A stretch of 64,000 nucleotides of DNA, from the NCBI GenBank assembly GCA_028285755.1, contig JANQOQ010000014.1, positions 62,001 to 126,000 on the forward strand, written 5' to 3'. Made by a program: the position numbers and the translations under genes. Under the pieces are notes generated by a model, which searched no databases, was not told the DNA's origin, and saw nothing but the letters and a program-made list of their open reading frames with translations. The DNA is from Puniceicoccaceae bacterium (GTDB lineage Bacteria > Verrucomicrobiota > Verrucomicrobiia > Opitutales > JAFGAQ01). This document shows, piece after piece, positions 25,362 through 34,668 of this stretch; position 1 is the first letter of the stretch; each line of letters starts with the position of its first letter.

Positions 25362-26401
25362 GATGGTTTATTCGCCTGTTTGCGGAGGATTTTGAGGATG
25401 CGGCTATAGATGATTTCGGTGGTGGGCCAGGTGTTGCCGCCGCTGGTGTTTACAAACTGGACGACGACGGTGTCGATGCCGGTGTGGTAGCGTGCGATGC
25501 TGGAGTAGCCGGGGAGGAGGCCGGTGTGGCCGTATTCGTAGATGGAGGAGTAGATCTCCTGCTCATCGGGGTTTAAGAGGGTGCCGGTGTTTAAGGCGCG
25601 GAGGAAGGTGCCGACGTCGTCAGCGGTGGCGAGCATGGAGTTGAAATTGTTGGTCTTGATGTCGGGCTCGTAGCCGACGTAGTAGCCGCTGGTGAGCTCG
25701 TCGAGTTCGATCTCGCTCTGGCTGCCAAAGGTGCGTGTGAGGCCGAGGGGGTTGAGGATTTCCTCGCGGATGTATTGCAGGTGGTTATAGCCGACGGTGG
25801 AGTCGATCAGCTGGCTGATGAGAAAGTAGTTGGTATTGCTATAGGCGTAGTCGGTGCCGGGTTCGAAGCGGGCCTCCTGGCTGTAGACGAGCTCCATAAG
25901 CTCGGGGATACTGAGCTCCGGGTCATCCCATGGGAAGTCGGGGTGGTCGGTAAAGTTGGGGATGCCGCTCCGGTGCTGGACGAGCATGCGGAGGGTGATG
26001 CGGTCGGCATACTCGATCTTATCCGCGTATGCGGGAAAATATTCGGCTACGGTGCCTTCGAGGGAGAGTTGACCGCTGTGTACGAGCTTAGCGACGGAGG
26101 TAGCGAGGTAGAGCTTATTGATGCTGGCGAGTTTGAAGAGGGCTTTGGGGTCTGCGGGGATTTTTTCGGCCCGGTTTTTCCAGCCTGCGGTGAAGAACCG
26201 GGGCTCCTTGCCGGCCTGATCGACATAGACGACGATGCCGTCCAGCCCGTGCTTTGTGGCGACATCGACCTGGGGTTGTATGGAATCAGGCAGGGGTGAC
26301 AGGTAGATGACAGCGGCCCGCCAAGGGGCGAACATGAAAATACTGGTGATGGTAACTACGACTGCAGCGAGCCTGAGGTAGAGCTTTATACGGGGGGACA
26401 T
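25358..26401 (-). CDS. Exported class C beta-lactamase-fold serine hydrolase
   Basis: 347 aa with an N-terminal hydrophobic anchor or signal (about residues 8-28). SINK in FKLASINKLYLA is the SxxK nucleophile motif, YSN in YAYSNTNYF the YxN motif, and HTG in GHTGLLPGYSS the KTG-box equivalent. Such proteins are D-alanyl carboxypeptidases, esterases or lactamases; the class cannot be set from sequence alone. Its position inside a phage tail operon is unusual. It could act on host peptidoglycan. Confidence 0.85.
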   Translation of the reverse strand: MSPRIKLYLRLAAVVVTITSIFMFAPWRAAVIYLSPLPDSIQPQVDVATKHGLDGIVVYVDQAGKEPRFFTAGWKNRAEKIPADPKALFKLASINKLYLATSVAKLVHSGQLSLEGTVAEYFPAYADKIEYADRITLRMLVQHRSGIPNFTDHPDFPWDDPELSIPELMELVYSQEARFEPGTDYAYSNTNYFLISQLIDSTVGYNHLQYIREEILNPLGLTRTFGSQSEIELDELTSGYYVGYEPDIKTNNFNSMLATADDVGTFLRALNTGTLLNPDEQEIYSSIYEYGHTGLLPGYSSIARYHTGIDTVVVQFVNTSGGNTWPTTEIIYSRILKILRKQANKPS

Positions 26402-26460
26402 GGTAGCCTTTATAGGCTTAGTGGACGGTGGTGACGATGTTATTTTTTTGGCTAGGCCTT

Positions 26461-26493
26461 TTCTGTTGAAGCAGAATTTTGTTTCGCTCCGAA
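26461..26493. repeat. Small palindromic repeat, copy 3 (intergenic)
   Basis: TTCTGTTGAAGCAGAATTTT then GTTTCGCTCCGAA, one mismatch in the core palindrome. It lies between the BR0599 gene and the hydrolase gene. Confidence 0.7.
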
Positions 26494-26503
26494 TTGGTAT
26501 TAA

Positions 26504-28264
26504 CTACTTCTTAGCCAGATCGGGTTGGGAGGATTCGATGGGTTGGATGGTGGGGTTGCGCAGTGGTATGTAGGGGAAGCCGCCGAATCGGGGGTAGTTG
26601 CTGAATTTGTTGCGGCATGTGGAGGCTTCGCCGTCGCAGCCGGGCAGGAGGGTGGCAGTGTATTGGGCACCGGTGGTGTTGTGATGGCGCAAGGGCTTGA
26701 GGATGTGGAGTTGAGTGGCGGTGTGCCGGGTGATGGGGCGGGTCTCGTAGGTGGGGCCGTCGCCGAGGATGAGGCGGCCGCCGTTGAAGTAGCCGGGGGG
26801 CTCGGTGGGACCGGAGTAGTCGACATAGGTGGCACCGTTGGTTACGGTGATGGTGGCGGTGCGGCGGTGCTCGCTTTCGTTGACGCCGCAGTGGGGGTCG
26901 AACACCTGGTAGTTGCAGGAGCGCTGGATGCGGAAGCGGGGGACGGGGCGGTCGAAGCTCTCGATGAAGCTGCCGGCGGTGAAGCTGAGGCTACGGCCCC
27001 GGGCTCGGGCTTCGGTAATGTGGCCTGAGAAGATGAGCTCGGTTGTGGGGTTTTCGGGGTCGGTGAGGGTTGCTTCGTAGAGGTTTAGGTGGAGCTCGGC
27101 TTCGAGCTGGAAGGGGATGAGGTGCAGGAGAGGGTTGCCCGGGAAGGTGTGGCACTCGAAGCTCCACTCGGATTTGACGCCGACGAACTGGTCCTTCGGG
27201 CGGGAAATCTTGAAGGAGGGCTGGGTGGTGTAGGTGGCGGAACCGACGGTGATGTCGCGCTCGTAGGGGGTGTAGCGGGAAATGACGGCGGTGGGGGTCT
27301 GGTAAGTGAACTCGAGCAAGTAGGTGCGCGTGGGCTGGGGGCCGCCGGGGTCGATCGCCTCGGCAGAGTCTTCCCAGGGCAGCTGGTGGAAACGGAGTGC
27401 GGAGGTGGCGTGGGCGTTGGTAGTGAAATTGAGTGTGAGGGTGTCGGTGGAGAAGCGGGTGACGGTATTCTCGGGGACGTCGGTGCTCGCGCGGAACCAT
27501 ACGGGTGTGTCGAAGGCTTTGCTGCGTGCGTGGCGGCTGGCCCAGAAACCGAGGAGCGTGCGGATTTTCTCGAGCGAATTGAGCTGGAAGGTGGCTTCGT
27601 GCTGCCACTTGGGGGGTGCTTCGTCGCCTGTGACGGGACGTTCGCGGCCCTGGGGGGTATCGTGGTGCTGAAGGGTGTCTGAGGCAGTATCGATATTGCG
27701 CGTGCCGTCGGGAAAGAGCGTGCCGGGGAAGGCATCGGTGAAGGTGAGGGAGGCGGCGTTTGGACGTATACTGAGGGCGTAGGCGGAGTCTTCCACAAGG
27801 GTGAGGGAGAGGGCTTTGGTGCGGACGTCAAGCTGTGGAGGTTCCTTCAGGAAGCCAATGAGAAGGGGGGTGGTGTATGTGTATTGGTAGTCAGGCAACT
27901 CGGTGGCTGGGCGGTACGTGTAGCCCGTGGCATCGTAGTTGAAGAGGGAGTCGGCGGTGTAGATGCCTTCGTGGAAGCGATCGGTAGGCATGGCACCGGG
28001 CCAGAGAGGGATGGCGAGAGGCTTGCGCTCGAACTGGAGGAGGATGTCGCGCATGCGCTCCGCGTCTTCCAGGGAGAGGACGTAGCGGCATGAGAGTTCG
28101 TGGCGGATGGAGCTGTAGGCGGGTGTGCGGGCTTCGCGGCCGGTCTTGGACTCGGTGGTGGTGGTGGTGAGGGTGTGGCTGACTTTGACCGCGCCTTGAG
28201 ACCAGTGAGGAGGCGCACGGAAAAGGGAGGTGATTTGGTCGTTGATGGTGAGGGTTTCTATCAT
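26504..28264 (-). CDS. Phage tail protein, BR0599 family C terminus
   Basis: 586 aa. The C-terminal half has the cysteine-rich signature of Phage_BR0599 (GTA gene-13-like) proteins: RSCNYQVFDPHCGV ... LLPGCDGEASTCRNKF.NYPRFGGFPYIPLRNP. The N-terminal 250 residues form a separate beta-rich domain that begins MIETLTINDQITSLFRAPPH. The protein connects the tail tube to the tip hub. In related phages the NlpC and tip genes follow directly; here three cargo genes intervene. Confidence 0.85.
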   Translation of the reverse strand: MIETLTINDQITSLFRAPPHWSQGAVKVSHTLTTTTTESKTGREARTPAYSSIRHELSCRYVLSLEDAERMRDILLQFERKPLAIPLWPGAMPTDRFHEGIYTADSLFNYDATGYTYRPATELPDYQYTYTTPLLIGFLKEPPQLDVRTKALSLTLVEDSAYALSIRPNAASLTFTDAFPGTLFPDGTRNIDTASDTLQHHDTPQGRERPVTGDEAPPKWQHEATFQLNSLEKIRTLLGFWASRHARSKAFDTPVWFRASTDVPENTVTRFSTDTLTLNFTTNAHATSALRFHQLPWEDSAEAIDPGGPQPTRTYLLEFTYQTPTAVISRYTPYERDITVGSATYTTQPSFKISRPKDQFVGVKSEWSFECHTFPGNPLLHLIPFQLEAELHLNLYEATLTDPENPTTELIFSGHITEARARGRSLSFTAGSFIESFDRPVPRFRIQRSCNYQVFDPHCGVNESEHRRTATITVTNGATYVDYSGPTEPPGYFNGGRLILGDGPTYETRPITRHTATQLHILKPLRHHNTTGAQYTATLLPGCDGEASTCRNKFSNYPRFGGFPYIPLRNPTIQPIESSQPDLAKK

Positions 28265-28306
28265 GGGGGAAGGGCTATGGGCTGATGAATAATATTTGTT
28301 TTATTT

Positions 28307-29056
28307 TTGATATACGATAGACATTACAAAGTGAGTGAGAGTTTGACGGAGGATATACATTCTGAACGATTTGTGAAATTGCTGTTTGATGAGATGTCAA
28401 AAAGCTACGGGATCGTTAATTTGTTTTCATCACTTGGCTTTGCTTATTTTTGGCGACGAGTGACGGTTAGAGCTGTTCGTATGGGTGGTCCGATGGTCTG
28501 TGATGTTATGGCGGGCGGTGGTGAGTGTCTCTGCCACGCAATCTCAGCCTATGGTCGTGACTTGAGAATAGATTTGGTAGATTGGTCATCCGTGATGTGT
28601 GGAAAGGCCCAAGCGAATGTGGATCGGCGACAATTAAAAAATGCACGAGTGCTTGAAGAAAATGCCCTTACGATACCCGTAAATGATGCCTCCTATGATA
28701 CCGTTTATTCAGCTTTCGGGCTAAAGACGCTTAGCTCTGCAGAGATGGAAAAGTTTTCAGTAGAATTGTATAGAGTAATGAAACCGGGTGGAGTATTTAG
28801 TTTTTTAGAATTCTCAGTACCAAGATCGGCTTGGATCAGAAGGCCGTTCCGTCTATATGTGGAGTATTATGTGCCCTTTATTGGGCAGATTTTTCTGGGA
28901 AATCCAGATAATTATCGTATGTTGTGGCGGTATACTAAGGCCTTTGGGAGCTGCCGTTCGGTGCTAAGTAATTTTGAAGCGGCCGGTTTTGATGTGGAGT
29001 GTCGTGATCTATTTCTTGGGACAGCTACTCAATTAGTGGGGCGAAAACCTGAATAA
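28307..29056 (+). CDS. UbiE-like class I SAM methyltransferase (cargo)
   Basis: 249 aa. The SAM-binding motif I reads VCDVMAGGGECLCHAI, motif II region VYSAFGLKTLSSAEM, and post-motif LYRVMKPGGVFSFLEF, as in the UbiE/COQ5 family. The N terminus (FDEMSKSYGIVNLFSS) also matches that family. It is the first plus-strand gene in the prophage region and is not a structural protein. TTG start at 28307; a GTG at 28331 is an alternative. Substrate unknown. Confidence 0.8.
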   Translation: MIYDRHYKVSESLTEDIHSERFVKLLFDEMSKSYGIVNLFSSLGFAYFWRRVTVRAVRMGGPMVCDVMAGGGECLCHAISAYGRDLRIDLVDWSSVMCGKAQANVDRRQLKNARVLEENALTIPVNDASYDTVYSAFGLKTLSSAEMEKFSVELYRVMKPGGVFSFLEFSVPRSAWIRRPFRLYVEYYVPFIGQIFLGNPDNYRMLWRYTKAFGSCRSVLSNFEAAGFDVECRDLFLGTATQLVGRKPE

Positions 29057-29095
29057 GCTTGATCAACATGAATTTGTGAAGGTCATGTTGTTGAT

Positions 29096-29659
29096 TTAGG
29101 TTTCTTTTTTCAGCTCGTCGAGGGATTGGATGGTGAGGTTGGGGAAGTTAAGGTTTTTGGCCATAGTGAGGATTTTTGCAGGGTCGTGGGGCTGGGGTGT
29201 GATTTTGCACCGTCGGTATTGCTCGATTTGCCAGGGGTTGGGCTCTGCGGGATGGTAGATGAGGGTCTTGGGGGTGTCGGAATGTAGGAGGTCCCTGAGG
29301 CGTTGGATGCGTTTCTGGTATTTGGCCTTAACTTTGCGATAGTCCCATCTGCCGCGTTTGGAAAAGTCGTGCGGGTAGAGGATGTGGAAGCGTTTACAGA
29401 CAACGGGAGTGATGAGTTCGTCGAGGAATTTGAGCTCGCTATCGGTCTCGTCAATAAGGACGCGCGGGGTGCGGCGGAGGAATTTGAGCTGCCATCGGTT
29501 GAAGTAGCCTTCGAAGTTGTTGTGGATGAGCGTGATGGCTGAGGTGGGGGGGATGACGATCCAATCGAAGGGGAGTGCGAATGATCGGAGCTCCTGCTCC
29601 CGGAGGTAGCGGGCGGCGGTACAATCTGCGCCGATCGGGATGTATACCTGCTCACTCAT
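29096..29659 (-). CDS. DUF1796 papain-like cysteine peptidase family protein
   Basis: 187 aa from the ATG of MSEQVYIPIG. GADCTAARYLREQELRSFALPFDWIV is the N-terminal signature of DUF1796, with the putative active Cys, followed by the NNFEGYF motif and a late YHPAEPNPW. Members are predicted cysteine peptidases found near surface polysaccharide genes. It is not a known structural component; probably cargo. Confidence 0.75.
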   Translation of the reverse strand: MSEQVYIPIGADCTAARYLREQELRSFALPFDWIVIPPTSAITLIHNNFEGYFNRWQLKFLRRTPRVLIDETDSELKFLDELITPVVCKRFHILYPHDFSKRGRWDYRKVKAKYQKRIQRLRDLLHSDTPKTLIYHPAEPNPWQIEQYRRCKITPQPHDPAKILTMAKNLNFPNLTIQSLDELKKET

Positions 29660-29732
29660 GCGTTCTGCACTGGATACCATAGTATCGCGCGCTAAATGAC
29701 TAGCAAAAACGCATATTGTTTTTGGGTAAGAA

Positions 29733-30188
29733 CTAGTTGGTGATGAACCAACCGTCGGTGGTGAGCTGGGTCGTGGTTTGGATGTTTGGGGCGAAGGTTG
29801 AAGGGATGAGTTGCTCGAGGGTTACTGGGGTGGCATTTTGCTGGTAGGTGGTGAAGGTTTGCTGGAGGGTGAACTGCTCTGCTGGCGTGAGTTCGGAGCT
29901 AAGGAGAGCGAGGATGGTGGAGGTGTCTGCCTGAGGGTGGATACGCCAGGTAGTTTCGGGTAGCTCGAGGGCGATGCGGCCGTCAACGGGGTGGACGATC
30001 CAGCCAAGGAGTTGGCTAGTGACGTTGTCCGCATCACGAACAACCGGGGGCATGATAGCGTCCCAGAAAGCGATGGAGTACTCGCGGGCGAGGGTCTCCG
30101 AGGAGACAGTAAGGATGAAGTATTTGGGCTCTGCGTGGAGATTGATTGAAGCGAGGATTAGTGTGATGTAGGTAAGGAGTTTTTTCAT
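29733..30188 (-). CDS. Secreted protein of unknown function
   Basis: 151 aa with a signal peptide (MKKLLTYITLILASINLHA). The mature part is Thr/Gln-rich with no motif I recognise. It lies 3 nt downstream of the large surface protein gene, so it may assist or accompany it. Confidence 0.65.
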   Translation of the reverse strand: MKKLLTYITLILASINLHAEPKYFILTVSSETLAREYSIAFWDAIMPPVVRDADNVTSQLLGWIVHPVDGRIALELPETTWRIHPQADTSTILALLSSELTPAEQFTLQQTFTTYQQNATPVTLEQLIPSTFAPNIQTTTQLTTDGWFITN

Positions 30189-30190
30189 AA

Positions 30191-32662
30191 TTAGTAAATT
30201 GAATAGGGATTGCTTAGGGCCTGCATGATGTTTGTGCGATTGGCAGATTGATCGGAGTCAAAGAGCATGATACCACGTTTCTTATCGGGGCCAACTTTTT
30301 GGCCATTGTCCGAAGATCTGCCCCAGTGATACCAAGCGAAAGAAGTCCCATCGATATTCTCAAAGAGGACGACTTGCCAGTTGCCGGTTGCGAGTTCTGT
30401 GTGGACTTCGTCTCGTGTAGCCGGGGTGCGCAGACTGCCATTTATATAGAGTGAGGGAGTGCCTGAGTTGTTGTTGATGGTGGTGCTAATATCGTTTTGG
30501 GATGCGTAGAAAGTATAATTGGAAGAAGTTCCGCGATTGTAGGCAAATTTATTGTCTGTGGTAGAGAATATGTGGTAGGCATCGATTCGTGGGGGATTCA
30601 TTGTCCAGGGGTCGATGATAAAACCTTTGTTACTTCCTTGAGGGTTATCCATGTAGGGCAGTCCTCCGTCTATGTGGACAATGCCATCAGTTACGATCTT
30701 GGGCTGGCTTGCAGCAGCGGTTTGTTCGGCATGATACCCGTTGCCAGTCTGGTCATATACTCGTACGACGTAGCCCTGATCTGTGGGATCAGTGCCTACC
30801 CATGCAGAGACGGCTGCTGTGTCGAGGACTCTTTGATTATTAAAGCCAAAGTCTTGTTCTGCCTGATCTGATTCTCTGCGAACACGGATTGCGGGACCGG
30901 TATAGTCGGTATCGCGGAGGACGAGATCGCAAATAGCGATGGCTGGATAGCTGTTGTTGACGAGGGGGATGACGTTGTAATAGAGATCAGCGTTTTGTTC
31001 CAGAAGTTCGAGAGTGCTGAGGCCTACGTCGTACGGGAGGACGAGACTTTCCTGCCAGTAATCGGAAAATCCGAGTCCCGCAGTCGTTGAAAACCCAACT
31101 GCACCGGTGCCACCAAGCCCCACATCTCCAGTGGGTGATCCTAAGCCAAGCGGTGTGCTATCTACACGCACCCATGCAGTGGTTCCATCGGTGTGCGCGC
31201 TAAGCAATACATGGGTGCCGTCAAGTTGGGTGGTATGCGGGATATCGATCTGACCGATACCAGAGTTTCGAACTCTGTAATTAACGTCGTTCTGTGTGCT
31301 CTGTAAATACCAGAAGTTTTGTCCTATGAATGTTCCTGTTGCTCCGTCGCTACGAGTTTGAATGACATGCAGAAAAGTGTTCTGATAGTCAGGATAGTTA
31401 GGGTGATCTTTACTCAGACCTACCTCTGTATAGTTGAAAGAGCCAATCGTCGCATAGTATCTGCCGCCGCCTGCCCACGTTGCGTCCAGGTAGGGTTTTC
31501 CATGCAAAGTGTTCACAACTCCAGCATGAGCGATACGCATCTGTTGAGTTGCAATCGGAGATTGAAAATCGCGATCTCCATTTGAGCTGATACCGGATTG
31601 ATCATAAATACGAACAACCAAAGCATCGGCTGTCTTCTGGACGATCTGAATATTGCGGACATAGGCGACATCTCCGTTGTGATTTCCTGAACCCGCAAAG
31701 ACGATTCTAGGGTCAGTGCCGTCCGCGTTATCTATTTCTACGGAGTAAGAAGTCCAAGTATCCAGAGTGATGCTTCCGCTGAGATCGTATTCAAGTTGAG
31801 CACCTGTTCCTAATTCAAAATAATCTACATCATTGATAGAGGTGTTTGAGCTGGGTATATAGACATCGAATGAGAACGTGTAGTCATGATTAGCTAATAT
31901 TAACTCCGTTCTCCCTATTGCAGAATGTAGATCCGGGTTTGCGCTTCCGAAATTGACCCGCAGATTGTCGTCTTGACCCCCGATCCCGTCGATATTGCCG
32001 TCGACGGTTCCTCTCAAAACCCAGATCGTCCAACCATCATTATCGATTGAAAAATCGGAGGTATAGAAGTTGTGCGAAAGTCCTGTTGTGTGGCTCACAA
32101 TGGCAGCTGTGTCAAGGTCTTCACCGATGTAACCGATATCGATCTCTGCCTGGTCAGTATCACGACGGATGCGGATAATATTGCCCGTGTAGTTGGCATT
32201 CGCTCTGCGTAGCGATGCCAGGAGGCCGCCCGTTTGATCAGTCACCAGACCCCACAAGTCCTGAGCGGTGCTCGCATTGCCGCTCTGCGAGGAGCTGCGA
32301 CCACCTATATTGAAGGCTTCGACGCGGTAGTAGTAGGTAGTGCCTGAGTTGAGTTCAGGGTCGCTGTACGTGGTGATGTTTGCAGGGGTAGTGTGAATTT
32401 GTTGCCAGCTATCGGTGCCGCTGGGTGAACGGTAGATATTAAAGCCGAGCTCGTCGGCGGAGTTATCAGTCCAGGAGAGGTCTATTTGTGTAAAGCCGTT
32501 TGCGGTGGAGCTGAGAGCGGACGGGCCGGTGGGTGCGGCGACTGTGGTTCTTGAAAATTGGGGGAAGCCTCCACCGAAGTTTTTTGAGAACAGGTAATCG
32601 CCGAGAAAGAGGCCCAGGCTGAAACCAATGAGGCCTACCAGGCATTGGAATAGTCTTTTCAT
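30191..32662 (-). CDS. Large surface protein: FN3 plus tandem arabinofuranosidase-like domains
   Basis: 823 aa from the ATG of MKRLFQCLVG. One N-terminal hydrophobic anchor, an FN3 domain (about 28-125, LSWTDNSADELGFNIYRS ... TYYYRVEAFN), then two repeats of an ArfB-like domain: first ANYTGNIIRIRRDTDQAEID ... LVVRIYDQSG..., second DTDYTGPAIRVRRESDQAEQ ... VVRVYDQTGNGYHAEQT. A LamG-like beta segment lies within the first. The composition suggests glycan binding outside the cell or on the virion. Its start overlaps the stop of the next gene upstream by 1 nt. Confidence 0.75.
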   Translation of the reverse strand: MKRLFQCLVGLIGFSLGLFLGDYLFSKNFGGGFPQFSRTTVAAPTGPSALSSTANGFTQIDLSWTDNSADELGFNIYRSPSGTDSWQQIHTTPANITTYSDPELNSGTTYYYRVEAFNIGGRSSSQSGNASTAQDLWGLVTDQTGGLLASLRRANANYTGNIIRIRRDTDQAEIDIGYIGEDLDTAAIVSHTTGLSHNFYTSDFSIDNDGWTIWVLRGTVDGNIDGIGGQDDNLRVNFGSANPDLHSAIGRTELILANHDYTFSFDVYIPSSNTSINDVDYFELGTGAQLEYDLSGSITLDTWTSYSVEIDNADGTDPRIVFAGSGNHNGDVAYVRNIQIVQKTADALVVRIYDQSGISSNGDRDFQSPIATQQMRIAHAGVVNTLHGKPYLDATWAGGGRYYATIGSFNYTEVGLSKDHPNYPDYQNTFLHVIQTRSDGATGTFIGQNFWYLQSTQNDVNYRVRNSGIGQIDIPHTTQLDGTHVLLSAHTDGTTAWVRVDSTPLGLGSPTGDVGLGGTGAVGFSTTAGLGFSDYWQESLVLPYDVGLSTLELLEQNADLYYNVIPLVNNSYPAIAICDLVLRDTDYTGPAIRVRRESDQAEQDFGFNNQRVLDTAAVSAWVGTDPTDQGYVVRVYDQTGNGYHAEQTAAASQPKIVTDGIVHIDGGLPYMDNPQGSNKGFIIDPWTMNPPRIDAYHIFSTTDNKFAYNRGTSSNYTFYASQNDISTTINNNSGTPSLYINGSLRTPATRDEVHTELATGNWQVVLFENIDGTSFAWYHWGRSSDNGQKVGPDKKRGIMLFDSDQSANRTNIMQALSNPYSIY

Positions 32663-33849
32663 TAGTAGGTACGGAAGATGAGGGTCAGGTTGAGCGATGC
32701 ACTGTTCCATGTGGTGGCGTCTGTGTAGAGCTGAAGGGTGGAAGCCCCACCGGGGATGGTGTCGCTGCCCTGAAGATCGATGATTGTAGTTGCGGGGATA
32801 TCGGTCTCCACGACGACGTCGTTGGCGCTTGCGCTGGTGCCGATATGGAATCCAGTGATGGGGTTGGCTGTCGTGTTTTCAACGAGGATGTGCTGGATCA
32901 GGCTGCGTGCGGGTAACACAAAAGAAAGTGCGCCTGCTGTGGTGATGGTGCGGTGTTCTACACGGTATCCGCTACCTGGCAGAAGAGGGCTGACGCCGGT
33001 TGCGGAATAGGTGGCGAAGTTGGCAGGTGGTGACTGATCAACGCCCTGGAGGGGGTTACCAGTGGTGAGGTCGAGCAGCCAGGAGAGGTTGGCATCCTGA
33101 CTGAGATCCACGAGGCCGTTGAGCCATAGGGTGGTGATTTCTGCGGAAGTCAGGAGGTCGCTGGTCATGGCAACGTAGCCGAGGAGGGTTACGGTGGAGT
33201 CAGCATCGTTGAACAGCGTATACGGGTTTGTATTTCCACTGCCGATGTCAACGGAAGCCGAGGCACTTATACTGGTGGAAGCACTGAGAAAACCGTTGAT
33301 GTACAGGGTAGCGAGGCCATCCCGATCGAGGGCGATGATGATCTGGTAGAACTGGTTATCAGTGAGGGCTTTTGCGGGCGTGAGGTCGTAGTCAGCCGGG
33401 GTGCCTGCGTTATCTATTGTGATGCGAAACACACCGCTGGTTTGCAGAGTGAGCGAGAGTGAATTATTGCCTGTGCTGTGTGAGGTATAGATCTCGAACG
33501 GGGAAGCGGGTGTCCAATCTGGCAGGCGTAGGGAGGTAAGGATTAGCGAAAAGTCTGTCGTACCATGATCGTGCGCGGCGAACCCAGTGAGGCTGCCAGT
33601 GCTTGCGACGGATATGCCGTTGGGGTAACCGAGGTGGTGGTTGGCACGGGTAGCAGAGTATGCCTGTAGATCGAGGTGACGGGCCTGAAGGGCATTGGGA
33701 TCGGTGCCAATTTGTTCTTCGGCGTAGAGGTAAATGGGTTGGGATGTGTGGTAGTCTTCGAGTTCGGGGTAATTTTGATTCATTTGCCCATGCAAGGCAG
33801 ATGCAACTGTAGCTATGAATGCTAAGAGGATTAAAGGTTTGGTATTCAT
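32662..33849 (-). CDS. Secreted LamG/concanavalin-like lectin-domain protein
   Basis: 395 aa from the ATG of MNTKPLILLA, with signal peptide ending near ALHGQ. The central region (FEIYTSHSTGNNSLSLTLQT ... YQIIIALDRDGLATLYINGF ... LLTSAEITTLWLNG) has the strand pattern of LamG domains. The C-terminal 100 residues form a second beta domain. Coupled to the FN3/ArfB protein gene by a 1-nt overlap; both may sit on the virion or the host surface. Confidence 0.7.
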   Translation of the reverse strand: MNTKPLILLAFIATVASALHGQMNQNYPELEDYHTSQPIYLYAEEQIGTDPNALQARHLDLQAYSATRANHHLGYPNGISVASTGSLTGFAAHDHGTTDFSLILTSLRLPDWTPASPFEIYTSHSTGNNSLSLTLQTSGVFRITIDNAGTPADYDLTPAKALTDNQFYQIIIALDRDGLATLYINGFLSASTSISASASVDIGSGNTNPYTLFNDADSTVTLLGYVAMTSDLLTSAEITTLWLNGLVDLSQDANLSWLLDLTTGNPLQGVDQSPPANFATYSATGVSPLLPGSGYRVEHRTITTAGALSFVLPARSLIQHILVENTTANPITGFHIGTSASANDVVVETDIPATTIIDLQGSDTIPGGASTLQLYTDATTWNSASLNLTLIFRTY

Positions 33850-33859
33850 GACGTTGGGG

Positions 33860-34666
33860 TTAGGTGACTTCGATGGTGGCGGAGACGGTGGTTTCAAGGT
33901 TTGATGGAAAAGGAGTATTTTTGACGATGTGGGAGGTGGTCGTGGGTGTGAGTGAAAATGGGTGCGATGTTTGGGGCAGGTTATAGAGGGTATTTGCCTG
34001 CAGTGTATCGGGTGCGGCCTGGAGGGGGTTGCCGTGGGTGTCGAATATCAGGTGTCCGGTTTCATCGACCAGGAGGCGGGGCAGGATGTAGACGGCTTCG
34101 AGAACGTTAACGGTGTGTGCAGTAAGCGTAGGGCTTATGATTAAATTCTGGAGGATGGCTCCGGTATTTATGACTGCATGAGCGGGGCTTGTAACGGTGA
34201 GGGGTAAGGCGGTTTCGACGATGAGGTTCTTAACGAGGCTGGCTGCGGCAGTAGCGAGCAGTGTGATACTGATGGGGTAGGTTAAGTTATAGGTTGTGGT
34301 AGCGGGGAGCTGGGCTACGAGTGGGTAGTTTACAACCAAGGCAAAGTGGATGATACGGGTGACTTGTAGCGTATCCGATGTGGCCTGAAGGGGTTTGCCT
34401 TCGAGGTCTTTGAGGGGTTTACCCTGCTCATCGAGAAGGGGCCTCGGGTAGATGGTGATGGGCTCTACTATTTTGCCAACGCGTGTGTCTGAGAGGACGT
34501 TGAGCGAGACCGTAGCCGGGAGTGTGGCGTTTTTCGAAGCGAAGGCGGGGATCGCCAGGGTGAGGGGGTAGTCCGCGGGGAAGGTGATTTCCCCGCGAAA
34601 GGGGTCGAACACCTCAGTGAGCACGGAGCTCTGGTAAGGGAGCTGCTCTGTGAGTTGCGACTGCAT
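33860..34666 (-). CDS. Phage tail-associated beta-rich protein with internal repeat
   Basis: 268 aa, Thr/Pro/Leu-rich, no signal peptide. Two similar halves are visible: IYPRPLLDEQGKPLKDLEG and then LQATSDTLQ around residues 72-100, and ILPRLLVDETGHLIFDTHG followed by LQAAPDTLQ around residues 190-220. So the gene contains an internal duplication. Located between the tail fibre-like and lectin genes. Function unknown. Confidence 0.65.
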   Translation of the reverse strand: MQSQLTEQLPYQSSVLTEVFDPFRGEITFPADYPLTLAIPAFASKNATLPATVSLNVLSDTRVGKIVEPITIYPRPLLDEQGKPLKDLEGKPLQATSDTLQVTRIIHFALVVNYPLVAQLPATTTYNLTYPISITLLATAAASLVKNLIVETALPLTVTSPAHAVINTGAILQNLIISPTLTAHTVNVLEAVYILPRLLVDETGHLIFDTHGNPLQAAPDTLQANTLYNLPQTSHPFSLTPTTTSHIVKNTPFPSNLETTVSATIEVT

Positions 34667-34668
34667 GC

